NCBI RefSeq assembly: GCF_933775445.1
Contig: NC_065873.1
Location: 10,726,001 to 10,790,000, forward strand
Direction: 5' to 3'
DNA length: 64,000 bases
Source: Argentina anserina
Taxonomy: Eukaryota; Streptophyta; Magnoliopsida; Rosales; Rosaceae
Shown one piece after another: positions 33,076-45,226 of this stretch. The notes beneath the pieces are model-generated. The model had not been told where the DNA came from, did no database searches, and saw nothing but the letters and a program-made list of their open reading frames with translations. The number at the start of each line of letters is the position of its first letter. Within the stretch, counting starts at the first letter, position 1. The position numbers and the translations under genes were made by a program.

Positions 33076-36000
33076 GCTATGGAGCAAGGGGCCGGATTTG
33101 ACAAGCATGGGGACCGTGTCCCAAGAGAGGAGTGGGCTGATCTTGAGCCCAAGATTTTCGAAATTCTTTGTGAGCTTGAAGCTCAACCGTTCAAAAGGTA
33201 TCCCTCTTTCTTGTCAATTCCCATTTCCACTAACAAATTGTTACCATCTGTGGTTCAGGCCCCAAAGTTAGATTTGAAGCAGCTTCCAGATCATTTGAAG
33301 TATGTGTACCTTGGAAAGGATGATACTCTACCAGTTATTGTGTCATCAACGCTGAGTGAGCAGCAGGAAGCTAGATTGATTGATGTGCTTAAGAGGAACA
33401 AGACCGCTATTGGATGGACTTTGGCGGATATCAAGGGAATCAGCCCTACAACTTGTGTTCATAGGATACTATTAGAGGATGGCGCAAAGCCTACACGTGA
33501 TGCTCAAAGGAGATTGCACCCACCAATGATGAAAATCGTGAAAGATGAGGTGATCAAGCTGCTTGATTGTGGAGTGATCTATCCCATCTCGGACAGTCGG
33601 TGGATTTCGCCAGTGCAAGTTGTGCCTAAGAAGAGTGGGGTGACTGTTGTGAAAAATGAGGCGAATGAGTTAGTACCCCAGAGATTGGTGACCGGTCATA
33701 GGATGTGCATTGATTATAGGAAGCTGAATGCTACAACACGCAAGGATCACATGCCTTTGCCGTTCATGGACCAGATGTTGGAAAGATTGGCCGGGCACGA
33801 GTTCTTTTGCTTTCTAGATGGGTATAGTGGCTACAACCAGATATGCATTCATCCGGAAGATCAAGAGAAAACGACATTTACATGTCCATTTGGCACTTTT
33901 GCCTATCGACGCATGCCCTTTGGGTTGTGCAACGCACCAGGTACGTTTCAGCGATGTATGCTTGCTATTTTCTCTGATTTTATCGAAAATATCATTGAAG
34001 TTTTTATGGATGACTTTAGTGTTTATGGTAAAAACTTTGATGCATGTTTAGAGAATTTAGAGTTAATATTGAAAAGGTGTGTAGAAACTAACCTTGTGCT
34101 TAATTGGGAAAAATGCCACTTCATGGTTAATCAAGGGATAGTTTTGGGACATATTGTATCTGCTAAGGGTATTCAGGTAGACAAGGCTAAGGTTGATATT
34201 GTGCATCACTTACCCTCTCCCACAACTGTGAGAGAGGTTCGTTCTTTCCTTGGTCATGCAGGATTTTATAGGAGATTCATCAAGGATTTTTCCATGGTGG
34301 CGAGACCTATGTGTACCCTATTGCAGAAGGATATGCCGTTCATATGGGATGATGCATGTGAAAAAGCGTTTGTGAAGTTGAAGGAGTTGTTGACTAGTGC
34401 ACCCATCATTTGTCCTCCAGATTGGAACCTGCCCTTTGAGTTGATGTGCGATGCTTCGGATTATGCAGTTGGGGCGGTGTTGGGCCAAAGAAGAGAAAAG
34501 AAGCCCGTAGTGATCTACTATGCGTCTAGGACTCTTAATGAGGCCCAGATGAATTATTCGACTACGGAAAAAGAACTTTTGGCTGTAATATTTGCTTTAG
34601 ACAAATTTCGATCATATCTTTTGCATTCTAAAGTTGTTGTGTATTCTGACCATGCAGCCTTAAGGTATTTGATGACAAAGAAGGATGCTAAGCCCAGATT
34701 GATCCGATGGATTCTATTGATTCAAGAGTTTGACCTTGAGATTCGAGACAAGAAGGGAAGTGAGAATGTGGTGGCTGATCATTTGAGTAGGATTGTGCGA
34801 GATGAGGAAAGAGAGCCACTACGTGAGATTTTCCCAGATGAGCAACTCTTTGGGATAGAGGTAAGTGTGCCTTGGTATGCCGATATTGTCAACTATTTAG
34901 TTACTAAGGACTTTCCTAGTACACTTTCGCATGCTAATAAGGCTAAATTGAAGAAAATGGCTAGATACTATATTTGGGATGAACCGTATTTATGGAAACA
35001 ATGTAGTGATCAAGTCATTAGGAGATGTGTCCCAGAGAATGAGCATAGGTCGATTCTTAACTTCTGTCATAGTGAGGCATGTGGAGGTCATTTTGGGCCT
35101 CGTAGAACAGCTTTAAAGGTGTTGGAATGTGGTTTCTATTGGCCTTCTATTTTCAAGGATGCATATTTGTTTTGTGTTTCTTGTGATAGGTGTCAACGGA
35201 CTGGTAATATTGGTAAGAGAGATCAAATGCCCTTATCCCCCATTATAATTGTCGAAATTTTTGATGTGTGGGGCATTGATTTCATGGGTCCATTTCCTTC
35301 ATCTAGAGGTTTCTTGTATATCTTGTTAGCTGTTGATTATGTGTCGAAGTGGGTGGAAGCAAAGGCCACCCGAACTAATGATTCGAAAGTGGTTGCAGGT
35401 TTCTTGAGAACTAACATATTTTGCAGGTTTGGAGTACCAAGGGTGTTGATAAGTGATGGAGGTTCTCATTTCTGCAACCGGACTATTGAGGCATTGCTTA
35501 AGAAGTATGGAGTAACCCACAAGGTTTCAACACCATATCATCCTCAAACGAGTGGCATGGCAGAAGTGTCCAACAGAGAGATCAAGGGAATTCTGGAGAA
35601 AACTGTAGGTCCAACAAGGAAGGATTGGAGTGATCGATTAGATGATGCATTATGGGCCTACAGGACTGCGTACAAGACGCCTATTGGGATGTCACCATTC
35701 AGATTGGTGTATGGGAAGGCATGTCACCTTCCAGTGGAGTTGGAGCACAGAGCATGGTGGGCGGTGAAGACATTCAATATGGACAAGGATGCAGCTGGTC
35801 TTCATAGGAAATTGCAGCTCAATGAGCTTGAGGAGATACGAAATGACGCCTATGATGCTGCATGGATTTACAAGGAGAAAACGAGAGCTTATCATGACAA
35901 GATGATTCGTGGGAAAGAGTTTGTAGTTGGTCAAAAAGTTCTTTTATTCCATTCTAGACTTAAACTTTTTCCTGGAAAATTACGTTCTCGTTGGGTTGGT

Positions 36001-36168
36001 CCATTTGTTGTTACTAATGTGTTTGCTCATGGTGCTATTGAAATTAAAAGTGACAAAACAGGTCAGACATTCAAGGTGAATGGGCATCGACTTAAGCCCT
36101 ACTTTGAACCTTTTGAGGAGCACACGTATGAGGAGACGAGTGTGAGAGATGCGCCAAAAGATGTATGA
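33070..36168 (+). CDS. pol: Pol of element B: RT, RNase H, integrase
   Basis: The frame is open from just after TAG 33067. Counting from the first ATG (33079) gives 1,029 residues, and this numbering is used here. Reverse transcriptase spans about 150-320, with catalytic D247 in FLDGYSGY and FMDD at 309-312. RNase H spans about 453-530, with D458, E497 and D524. Integrase has an HHCC zinc site (H664, H671, C702, C705), the core triad D734, D793, E829 with 35 residues between the last two, and a GPF-type C-terminal module near 973-976. No chromodomain follows, consistent with Athila. It copies element RNA and inserts the cDNA. Expression needs either readthrough of the upstream UAG or a separate start. 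The start at 33079 is not supported by any promoter. Confidence 0.94.
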   Translation, partial: QLAMEQGAGFDKHGDRVPREEWADLEPKIFEILCELEAQPFKRYPSFLSIPISTNKLLPSVVQAPKLDLKQLPDHLKYVYLGKDDTLPVIVSSTLSEQQEARLIDVLKRNKTAIGWTLADIKGISPTTCVHRILLEDGAKPTRDAQRRLHPPMMKIVKDEVIKLLDCGVIYPISDSRWISPVQVVPKKSGVTVVKNEANELVPQRLVTGHRMCIDYRKLNATTRKDHMPLPFMDQMLERLAGHEFFCFLDGYSGYNQICIHPEDQEKTTFTCPFGTFAYRRMPFGLCNAPGTFQRCMLAIFSDFIENIIEVFMDDFSVYGKNFDACLENLELILKRCVETNLVLNWEKCHFMVNQGIVLGHIVSAKGIQVDKAKVDIVHHLPSPTTVREVRSFLGHAGFYRRFIKDFSMVARPMCTLLQKDMPFIWDDACEKAFVKLKELLTSAPIICPPDWNLPFELMCDASDYAVGAVLGQRREKKPVVIYYASRTLNEAQMNYSTTEKELLAVIFALDKFRSYLLHSKVVVYSDHAALRYLMTKKDAKPRLIRWILLIQEFDLEIRDKKGSENVVADHLSRIVRDEEREPLREIFPDEQLFGIEVSVPWYADIVNYLVTKDFPSTLSHANKAKLKKMARYYIWDEPYLWKQCSDQVIRRCVPENEHRSILNFCHSEACGGHFGPRRTALKVLECGFYWPSIFKDAYLFCVSCDRCQRTGNIGKRDQMPLSPIIIVEIFDVWGIDFMGPFPSSRGFLYILLAVDYVSKWVEAKATRTNDSKVVAGFLRTNIFCRFGVPRVLISDGGSHFCNRTIEALLKKYGVTHKVSTPYHPQTSGMAEVSNREIKGILEKTVGPTRKDWSDRLDDALWAYRTAYKTPIGMSPFRLVYGKACHLPVELEHRAWWAVKTFNMDKDAAGLHRKLQLNELEEIRNDAYDAAWIYKEKTRAYHDKMIRGKEFVVGQKVLLFHSRLKLFPGKLRSRWVGPFVVTNVFAHGAIEIKSDKTGQTFKVNGHRLKPYFEPFEEHTYEETSVRDAPKDV

Positions 36169-37962
36169 GCATGAGAGAGTCTAGGCTGAGAGACTTTAAA
36201 ACTCAAGCGCTGCATGGGAGGCAACCCATTTCAACCGTACCTGTGGAGGAGTCGTCTACGGGAGTTTGCATTTTCTTATCCCTTCACTCTTATGGTTGAA
36301 TTGTATATGTATTGATGTGTGATCTTATTCTCTACTTATGAATTACATTCTGATTATTGAGCTTACATTGAGGACAATGTAATTTTCTAAGTGTGGGGTA
36401 GGGTTGCATGATCGTTGTTTGCTGATTTTTGCTTTGATTTCATGTTAAAAAACGAAAAAGAAAGAAAAAATTCGTAAAAATGTTAGAAAATTCGAAAAAA
36501 AATGTGTTGTTTTGAGTCTTAGGATGCCCCTAAAGTCTAGGATGATTATATCTCTAAATGCATAGATGATGGTTTTGCATTTCATAAGAATTGAATTGTA
36601 AGTTTCATTGATAATGTGGATTTGGTATGAACATGTGAGAGTTGATTGAATGTAATATGACATACATGTTTGGTTAGTTTAAGTCCATAACAACCTGTGA
36701 GTTTTTGAGCCTATATATGCTTTCTTCTTGAGTGATAATATGAAATTTCGTGATTGTTTTGTGAACCTCATTATTCTTTGCATATTCAATGACTATGTGC
36801 CGTAGCTTTTAATGGACTCTAGAATTTACTAGAACTCATCTTTTGTGATTGTTGAAACTTTTAAGTCATAAAATGCTCTGATTTTGAAAGGGATTTATGG
36901 ATCATTTCTAGGATTACCACCACTTTAGCCAAACAGCCATGTATCCCTATATGTGCCCTGTTTGGGACCCCTTAGTTGAACCCCATTTGAGCCTACATTG
37001 AGCCTTTTCTTCATCACCTATATTATCTCCATGCTTAGTATTGTTATCTCTACCTTGTCCTATAGACTTGGCAGAACTATTTTTGAGATGATGTTGTGAT
37101 GATGCATGAAATAAGTGTGGGGTGGAAGACATGAGAAAAGAAAATATGAACAAGCTTTTAAGCAAATGCCGAAAAAAGAAAAGGAAAAAATGATGATGAA
37201 TGAAAAAATGATGAGATCGGCAATACATGAAAAGGAAAGAAAAGATGTTGTCTTCCATTTGTGATTTGGAGTTGAGTTGAATTGAAGGTCTAAAAAAGTT
37301 TATTTGACCTTTGTCCATGTTCACTTTGTGGTTAAAATGATGTTTGGGCCCAACTTGTTATATTTGGCCATTGATGGTGTGTGGTGTCATAAGGATGGTG
37401 TTTACTCTGCTAAGTCTATAGGATTACCTTTGTGATTCCTTGATATTCCATGCCTTTAGCTAAGCCTAACCATTCACCCTTATCAAATGATCCTAATGAT
37501 TCTTAAAATGAGCAAATCTTGGTTTGTGGAGACGATCACAAGAGTTGAGCATATGGTTTTGGTCCATTTGTGCACTTAGTTGTTAAATGAGGTTTTCCTT
37601 TTGTTATTCACAAAGTGCTTTCATTTGATGAAATATGCAGGCTATTTGATGCTTTATTATCCTTTCTCTTGCATATACTTGTGTGTGAATCATAACCATG
37701 AATCTGAGTGAGAAGAAGAGAGTATGCCTTGTGAGGAGGATTGGATTGACTAAACATGTTATGTGCCTATTGTCTCATTTCTTACTTATTCATACTATGA
37801 AACATGTTTATGAAACTTGGAATTTATGTGCTTACATTCAAATGCTTAAACTTGAAAGCTATGTGTTTTGAGATTCTGAGACAATCATTTAGGGGCAATA
37901 GAGTTTTGTGTAGTTTTGTTTTGTTTTGCTAAGGGACTAGCAAAAGCCAAGTGTGGGGTAGT
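36169..37962 (+). other. Post-pol untranslated region of B, second copy
   Basis: It repeats 25578-27371 at offset 10,591. The hairpin is at 36214-36229, the purine motifs start at 36389, 37113 and 37949, and no env-like frame is found. The last purine motif abuts the LTR. Confidence 0.75.
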
Positions 37963-39996
37963 TGATAGGAGCACTTTGTGCTACGTTCTTAATATGTTTC
38001 TACCTCCAATTGTACTTTGCTTAACCCTTATTGTTGTAATATCGAGTCATTGAGTCACAATAGGAGTCTTGGATGGTTATGGATGTGTTTTTGTGCTTAA
38101 ACGAGTTAAAAACGAAGAATTGGTCTAGAGTCCTAGTTTGAGTAGGAATCCTTATAGGACTAGGAAACCTAGTTGAATTTGGAGTCTTCATCTTTCTACG
38201 TTTTGGTCGCATTGGCGATATCTTGAGAGTCATGTTTGCATTAGGAATCCTTGTTAGACTAGGAAACGTACCATTCTGGAAAGTCCTACTTGAACTCAAA
38301 CTCTTATTACGAAACTTTCCTAAATGAACTTCCTTGTTCTAGTAACTTACTTATTCTAGTAAGTTTCCTTTTTGCAAATTAGAAACTTTCCTAATCTAGT
38401 TGAGCTCATCTATTTCATATGTCTTTTTAAGACAACTATTGTCTAGATTAAGACATGAATTTCAAATGAATTATCTTTTACTTATGTTATTCTTTTCTTA
38501 TTTTCAGATTTGAAGAGATAATTCAAGGAGGGAATTAAGGAGGCCGTGTACTACATGGAGAAGGAGTCCTATGCCGAGCTACCATTCAGGTTTTAAAGGG
38601 AGATTAATTTCAGAATTTTGGAGATAATATCTAGAGAAAAAGAAGGAGTTTCAGTCGTGCTATCCTTCCATTCAATCAAAGAGAGCCGTGCCCTATCTAT
38701 TCAGCTTGTGAAGGAAGCTTTTCCGTGCCTATCATTCAGCAAAATACAAGGAGAGTCCAGCCCATGTAACCCTAGAGAAATAAGGAGATAAAGACTGAAT
38801 TTTCGCAGGAACAAGGGCAGCCATTCGATGCATTCATTGAGGAGAGATCACAGCCATGTATTGATGGACCAAGCAGCCCGAAACCCTAGCAGCCTCTCCC
38901 TTGCTTCCTCTATATATAGCTCGGCCTCCCTTCAGAAAAGGCATCTCCATTCTCTCATAAACACAGCCGAAATTCTGCCAAAATCCATCCAGAAAAATCA
39001 AGCCAAAAACCTTCATTCATCACCACCAAACCGTGCTCATCTTCCTCCTCTCCCAAATCGAATCCATTCTTGCCGAATCCTAGAAGGTTTCTAAAGTGTG
39101 ATTCATCCATGTCTTGTAATTTTTCTTTTGGTTTTCTGCAATTTTCGATTTCATTGTATGAATTCTTGGATGTGATTTTCGGTTTTATATATGAAGAGCA
39201 TAAATTCAGACTTCTTTGGTTTTATGTTTTGATTGTATGAATTCATTGAAATATGTATGTATGCCGTGTATAATGACATAGGGGCAGTAGGTTTCGAAAT
39301 AATTTTAGGTTTTATTTCAATTAGTTCCTTGAACTTGTACATCTAAATCAATGCTTGAGGAAGCCAAGGCCATGGTTCTCCTAGGGTTGCGATTTAATTC
39401 ACCAAAGTGTTCTTCGATTGAATATGCGCTTCGTGTTTCAATTATGGATACTTATATAGGGCTGTGATAGTTCTAGGAATTTGCATGTTTAATCAAGATG
39501 AGTGACGCCATGCTTGTGTAACATGTCTCCAACTCGACTTAATGTGCTTATGTGCTACTTTGTTGTTTAACTAGACGCTTCGTTATGTTGAACTCTCTTT
39601 AGCATATGTTTAGGATTGAACGCTTCGTTGATTCTAGATAAATAAGAAGTCTTAACGATTAGATGAACCGCTTCGGACTCTAATTAGAATTGGAATTGAA
39701 ATGGACTTAGAAAGAATCGAAATAATTTGCTGCCTATATGTTGTTCTATGCGTGTCATACATGTTTCTTGAGTAGAATTCGTGTTTAGGTTATGTGATGC
39801 ATGGTTGATCAATTGTATATAAGTAATTTAGGATTTATTTTAAGTTGTAGTTTTAGAATCCAAATCAAATCCCCTAATAACATGATAAGTGTTGAGGCCC
39901 TTTTGATTCCCCGGACTGAACGATCCCTGCTTATTCTATACTAACGATGATGTTTTTCAGGGTATTTTATAGACGTTCTAACCGAACGCTCTATCA
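37963..39996 (+). repeat. LTR of element B, shared by units 2 and 3
   Basis: This is the copy of 27372-29405 and acts as 3' LTR of the complete unit. A primer-binding site follows it at 40000, which a normal 3' LTR would not have. The TATA element is at 38910-38920. Confidence 0.94.
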
Positions 39997-39999
39997 TTT

Positions 40000-40017
40000 T
40001 GGCGCCGTTGCCGGGGA
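40000..40017 (+). other. Primer-binding site after the second B LTR
   Basis: The tRNA-Asp site tggcgccgttgccgggga occurs directly downstream of what is also a 3' LTR, proving that a further unit starts here and that the LTR is shared. Confidence 0.95.
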
Positions 40018-40152
40018 ATTGATTAATTCTCAATGCTTTGAAGTGTTAATCTTATGTTATATTGTGAATTGTATAAGTGTATATTGGTTTATATGTTTCT
40101 GTGAATAGTGATCGGAAATTTGGTTCCTGTGAATAGTAATTCGAAGGATTCG

Positions 40153-40197
<45 letters not shown>

Positions 40198-41146
40198 TAT
40201 AGAACGAAAAAAATTTGTGTGTGTGGAAAGTTGTTTTTTGTTATATTGTTGTAGTAGTATGCCTATAGGAAACTTGTTACACATAGTGAAATTTTTTTTT
40301 AGGGAAGCTAAATGTTTATTTATGCGAGGTTTATTGTAAGTTATAAGGTGAACGGAATAGGTAAAGTCCATTTTGTTAATACTAGCCTTAACCCTCCATT
40401 TGTACCTTGCAAAGGTCACTTGGGGTTGAGGGCGGCTTTTATTAACACTTTGGGGCCAGTCTAACACACAAAGTTGTTCCGAGCTGAGTAAGGGGCTATG
40501 CTATTTTCATTACCCTGGTTCAAGGTTTACAAAATTGGATCTCAGAGGCCCATAGACTGACATACATCTCGGTGATGGAGTCGATTGGGAAAGCATCCTT
40601 TCGAGGTTGTGGCCCCCGTGGTGTCCAACAAATGAGTCCTGCCTTGTGACTATCTCTGATTCTAGCTATCAAGCCTTCTGAAACAAAGGAATGAGTTTGT
40701 GTCTAGACGACGTACTTAGGCCGCACGTCCACCTCGCTTTATAACTTAGAAGATAACTTTGTATAAATAGATGTATATAGTTTCAAAAGAAAATGATATT
40801 CTAATTTTTAAGGTATATCGGATAAAGCAAGACCCTTACCTTGGGCTGTTTCAGTCCATTGCACAGTTAGCTCCTCTGCTCCACGTACCTTAAAAGTTAG
40901 GATTGTGTGTGAATAAAATCAATTAGACTTAGTTATACTCCTACACTTGTAATTTTCGAATTTAGGGAGAAGTAAAGGAATGAAATTGAACAAAGATACA
41001 AAGAGAGTGACGTTTGTGTTAAAAGTAATGAGGGAAACGAAATTTTGTAAAAAGAAAGTGAAAGTTGAAGTTTATATTTACTTATACTTGTATTTCATAC
41101 TTTGTAGAGATACTAATATATATATGTGTTCTTTTCAGGCTAATGA
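40018..41146 (+). other. Leader of third B unit
   Basis: It repeats 29427-30555. The poly-A run (40153-40194) is again 42 nt, followed by gagtat instead of tagtat, the single difference I found between the units. Confidence 0.8.
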
Positions 41147-42187
41147 ATGTCCAAGATTACTGGTTGGTCCGAAGAGATTAGTGCACGCCTGAAAAGAATT
41201 CAACCTCCATCTCAATTTGATAACGTATCCATCGAATCAGATTCATTTCACGAAGAGAAAGAGTTTGGGTCCATTTCGCCATTTCCAAGTGCAACAAGTT
41301 GTAGTGGGCTCAATCCTTTGTTCTTTGAGGATCCGGAGTTAGAATTGTTGACAAGCCCATTTCCATTAGCCCAGTTGAATTTCGATTTACCTGATCCAGA
41401 ACCTAAAATTCAAGTTCCAAATCAAGAAGAAGTAATGGCATCAATTAGAGAACAAAATGGTCAAGTTGAAGGAGCAGTTGGTGGGACAGCGCCCTCTAAC
41501 ATTGCATACCCTGTCCCGGAAGAGGGAAAGACTAGTGATTTCGTTTTGAAGAGTGGGTTTCTACACCATTTGCCCAAGTTTCATGGTCTTTCTGGTGAGG
41601 ATCCTAATCAACATCTCACCTTGTTCCAATTCAACTGTGAGACTATGTGCCCAAGAGGAGCAGACATTCAGATTGTGAAGATGAGAGCTTTTCCTTATTC
41701 ATTGGAGGACCGTGCTCAGAAATGGTTATTTGAGGTGCCAGCTGGTAGGATCACTTCTTGGACTACCATGGTGAACGAATTTCTATCTAAATACTTCCCA
41801 TCTTCAAGAGTCACTCACATAAGGAAGCAGATCACCGGTATCAAGCAAGGCCCCGATGAGTCGTTTTACAACTACTATGAGAGATTCAGGTCTCTTATAG
41901 CATCATGTCCAGCTCATGGCATTAGGGAAGGTCTACTCCTTCAATACTTTTATGAAGGCCTTCTACAAATGGAAAGGGAGTTCCTTGATTCAGCTGCTGG
42001 TGGATCGTTCTTGGACAAGAGCAATGTCATGGCAAAAGATCTTTTGGAAAAGAGAGCAATGAACAACCAACAGTTTGTGTATCTTTACATCGTTTGCGTA
42101 TCTTTACTATTCCAATTGTGTATCTTTTCATTTGTCGTTTGGGTATCTTTCTGTAAGGCTTCTGATGCGAGTTTCTATTGTATTTGA
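41147..42187 (+). pseudogene. Truncated gag of B fused to satellite
   Basis: The first 310 residues are identical to B gag (Retrotrans_gag region retained, zinc knuckle and protease lost). At 42075-42077 the sequence switches to satellite, and the frame stays open for another 36 codons of satellite-derived hydrophobic sequence, stopping at 42187. The complete B LTR at 37963-39996, with its TATA element, lies upstream in the right orientation, so a chimeric transcript is possible. The product has no basis for function and is a by-product of the rearrangement. Confidence 0.88.
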
Positions 42188-42451
42188 GAGTTTTGCAAGT
42201 GTGGGAGTGTGTTTCTTTCAAACTGAGTATCTTTACATCGTTTGCGTAACTTTACTATTCCAATTGTGTATCTTTACAACGTTTGCGTATCTTTACTATT
42301 CCAATTCTGTATCTTTTCATTTCTCGTTTGGGTATCTTTCTGTAAGTCTTCTGATGCGAGTTTCTATTGTATTTGAGAGTTTTGCAAGTGTGGAGTGTGT
42401 TTCTTTCAAACTGAGTATCTTTACATCGTTTGCGTATCTTGACTATTCCAA

Positions 42452-45226
42452 TTGTGTATCTTTACATCGTTTGCGTATCTTTACTATTCCAATTGTGTAT
42501 CTTTTCATTTCTCGTTTGAGTATCTTTCTGTAAGGTTTCTGATGCGAGTTTCTATTGTATTTGAGAGTTTTCCAAGTGTGGGAGTGTGTTTCTTTCAAAC
42601 TGAGTATCTTTACATCGTTTGCGTATCTTTACTATTCCAATTGTGTATCTTTTCATTTCTCGTTTGAGTATCTTTCTGTAAGGCTTCTGATGCGAGTTTC
42701 TATTGTATTTGAGATTTTTGCAAGTGTGGGAGTGTGTTTCTTTCAAACTGAGTATCTTTACATCGTTTGCGTATCTTTACTATTCCAATTGTGTATCTTT
42801 TCATTTCTCGTTTGAGTATCTTTCTGTAAGGCTTCTGATGCGAGTTTCTATTGTATTTGAGAGTTTTGCAACTGTGGGAGTGTGTTTCTTTCAAACTGAG
42901 TATCTTTACATCGTTTACGTATCTTTACTATTCCAATTGTGTATCTTTACATCGTTTGCGTATCTTTACTATTCCAATTCTGTATCTTTTCATTTCTCGT
43001 TTGGGTATCTTTCTGTAAGTCTTCTGATGCGAGTTTCTATTGTATTTGAGAGTTTTGCAAGTGTGGAGTGTGTTTCTTTCAAACTGAGTATCTTTACATC
43101 GTTTGCGTATCTTGACTATTCTAATTGTGTATCTTTACAACGTTTGCGTATCTTTACTATTCCAATTGTGTATCTTTTCATTTCTCGTTTGAGTATCTTT
43201 CTGTAAGGCTTTCTGATGCGAGTTTCTATTGAATTTGAGAGTTTTGCAAGTGTGGGAGTGTGTTTCTTTCAAACTGAGTATCTTTACATCGTTTGCGTAT
43301 CTTTACTATTCCAATTGTGTATCTTTTCATTTCTCGTTTGAGTATCTTTCTGTAAGGCTTCTGATGCGAGTTTCTATTGTATTTGAGAGTTTTGCAAGTG
43401 TGGGAGTGTGTTTCTTTCAAACTGAGTATCTTTACATCGTTTGCGTATCTTTACTATTCCAATTGTGTATCTTTACATCGTTTGCGTATCTTTACTATTC
43501 CAATTGTGTATCTTTTCATTTGTCATTTGGGTATCTTTCTGTAAGGCTTCTGATGCGAGTTTCTATTGTATTTGAGAGTTTTGCAAGTGTGGGAGTGTGT
43601 TTCTTTCAAACTGAGTATCTTTACATCGTTTGCGTAACTTTACTATTCCAATTGTGTATCTTTACAACGTTTGCGTATCTTTACTATTCCAATTCTGTAT
43701 CTTTTCATTTCTCGTTTGGGTATCTTTTTGTAAGTCTTCTGATGCGAGTTTCTATTGTATTTGAGAGTTTTGCAAGTGTGGAGTGTGTTTCTTTCAAACT
43801 GAGTATCTTTACATCGTTTGCGTATCTTGACTATTCCAATTGTGTATCTTTACATCGTTTGCGTATCTTTACTATTCCAATTGTGTATCTTTTCATTTCT
43901 CGTTTGAGTATCTTTCTGTAAGGTTTCTGATGCGAGTTTCTATTGTATTTGAGAGTTTTCCAAGTGTGGGAGTGTGTTTCTTTCAAACTGAGTATCTTTA
44001 CATCGTTTGCGTATCTTTACTATTCCAATTGTGTATCTTTTCATTTCTCGTTTGAGTATCTTTCTGTAAGGCTTCTGATGCGAGTTTCTATTGTATTTGA
44101 GATTTTTGCAAGTGTGGGAGTGTGTTTCTTTCAAACTGAGTATCTTTACATCGTTTGCGTATCTTTACTATTCTAATTGTGTATCTTTACATCGTTTGCG
44201 TATCTTTACTATTCCAATTTTGTATCTTTTCATTTCATGCTTGAGTATCTTTCTGTAAGGCTTCTGATGCGAGTTTCTATTGTATTTGAGAGTTTTGCAA
44301 GTGTGGGAGTGTGTTTCTTTCAATCTGAGTATCTTTACATCGTTTGCGTATCTTTACTATTCCAATTGTATATCTTTACATCGTTTGTGTATCTTTTCAT
44401 TTCTCGTTTGAGTATCTTTCTGTAAGGCTTCTGATGCGAGTTTCTATTGTATTTGAGAGTTTTGCAAGTGTGGGAGTGTGTTTCTTTCAAACTGAGTATC
44501 TTTACATCGTTTGCGTATCTTCACTATTCCAATTGTGTATCTTTACAACGTTTGCGTATCTTTACTATTCCAATCCTGTATCTTTTCATTTCTCGTTTGG
44601 GTATCTTTCTGTAAGTCTTCTGATGCGAGTTTCTATTGTATTTGAGAGTTTTGCAAGTGTGGAGTGTGTTTCTTTCAAACTGAGTATCTTTACATCGTTT
44701 GCGTATCTTGACTATTCTAATTGTGTATCTTTACAACGTTTGCGTATCTTTACTATTCCAATTGTGTATCTTTTCATTTCTCGTTTGAGTATCTTTCTGT
44801 AAGGCTTTCTGATGCGAGTTTCTATTGAATTTGAGAGTTTTGCAAGTGTGGGAGTGTGTTTCTTTCAAACTGAGTATCTTTACATCGTTTGCGTATCTTT
44901 ACTATTCCAATTGTGTATCTTTTCATTTCTCGTTTGAGTATCTTTCTATAAGGCTTCTGATGCGAGTTTCTATTGTATTTGAGAGTTTTGCAACTGTGGG
45001 AGTGTGTTTCTTTCAAACTGAGTATCTTTACATCGTTTACTTATCTTTACTATTCTAATTGTGTATCTTTACATCGTTTGCGTATCTTTACTATTCCAAT
45101 TCTGTATCTTTTCATTTCTCGTTTGGGTATCTTTCTGTAAGTCTTCTGATGCGAGTTTCTATTGTATTTGAGAGTTTTGCAAGTGTGGGAGTGTGTTTCT
45201 TTCAAACTGAGTATCTTTACATCGTT
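42452..45226. repeat. 1,388-bp higher-order repeat in right array
   Basis: The blocks starting at 42452 and 43840 match with an offset of 1,388, including the rare variants ttccaagtgtggg and gagatttttgc. The pattern weakens downstream, so this is a local duplication of several monomers. The right limit is approximate. Confidence 0.65.

Larger units (their letters stand above)
22601..42077 (+). mobile_element. Head-to-tail array of Athila-type element B, 1.84 units
   Basis: The period is 10,591 bp: 22601-33191 is followed by 33192-42077, which repeats 22601-31486. One period equals one LTR (2,034 bp) plus one internal region (8,557 bp), so neighbouring units share a single LTR. The order is pol, 3' UTR, LTR, leader, gag-pro, pol, 3' UTR, LTR, leader, gag part. 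Predicted proteins in the duplicated parts are identical. The only base difference I noticed is t at 29604 against g at 40195. Neither outer end is an LTR end and there is no target-site duplication. The complete element 27372-39996 is 12.6 kb. Confidence 0.95.

Noticed and set aside
33079..33081. ATG 33079 as a true independent pol start
   Set aside because: There is no promoter or splice signal nearby, and it lies in phase just after a leaky-stop context. A fusion by readthrough is more plausible.
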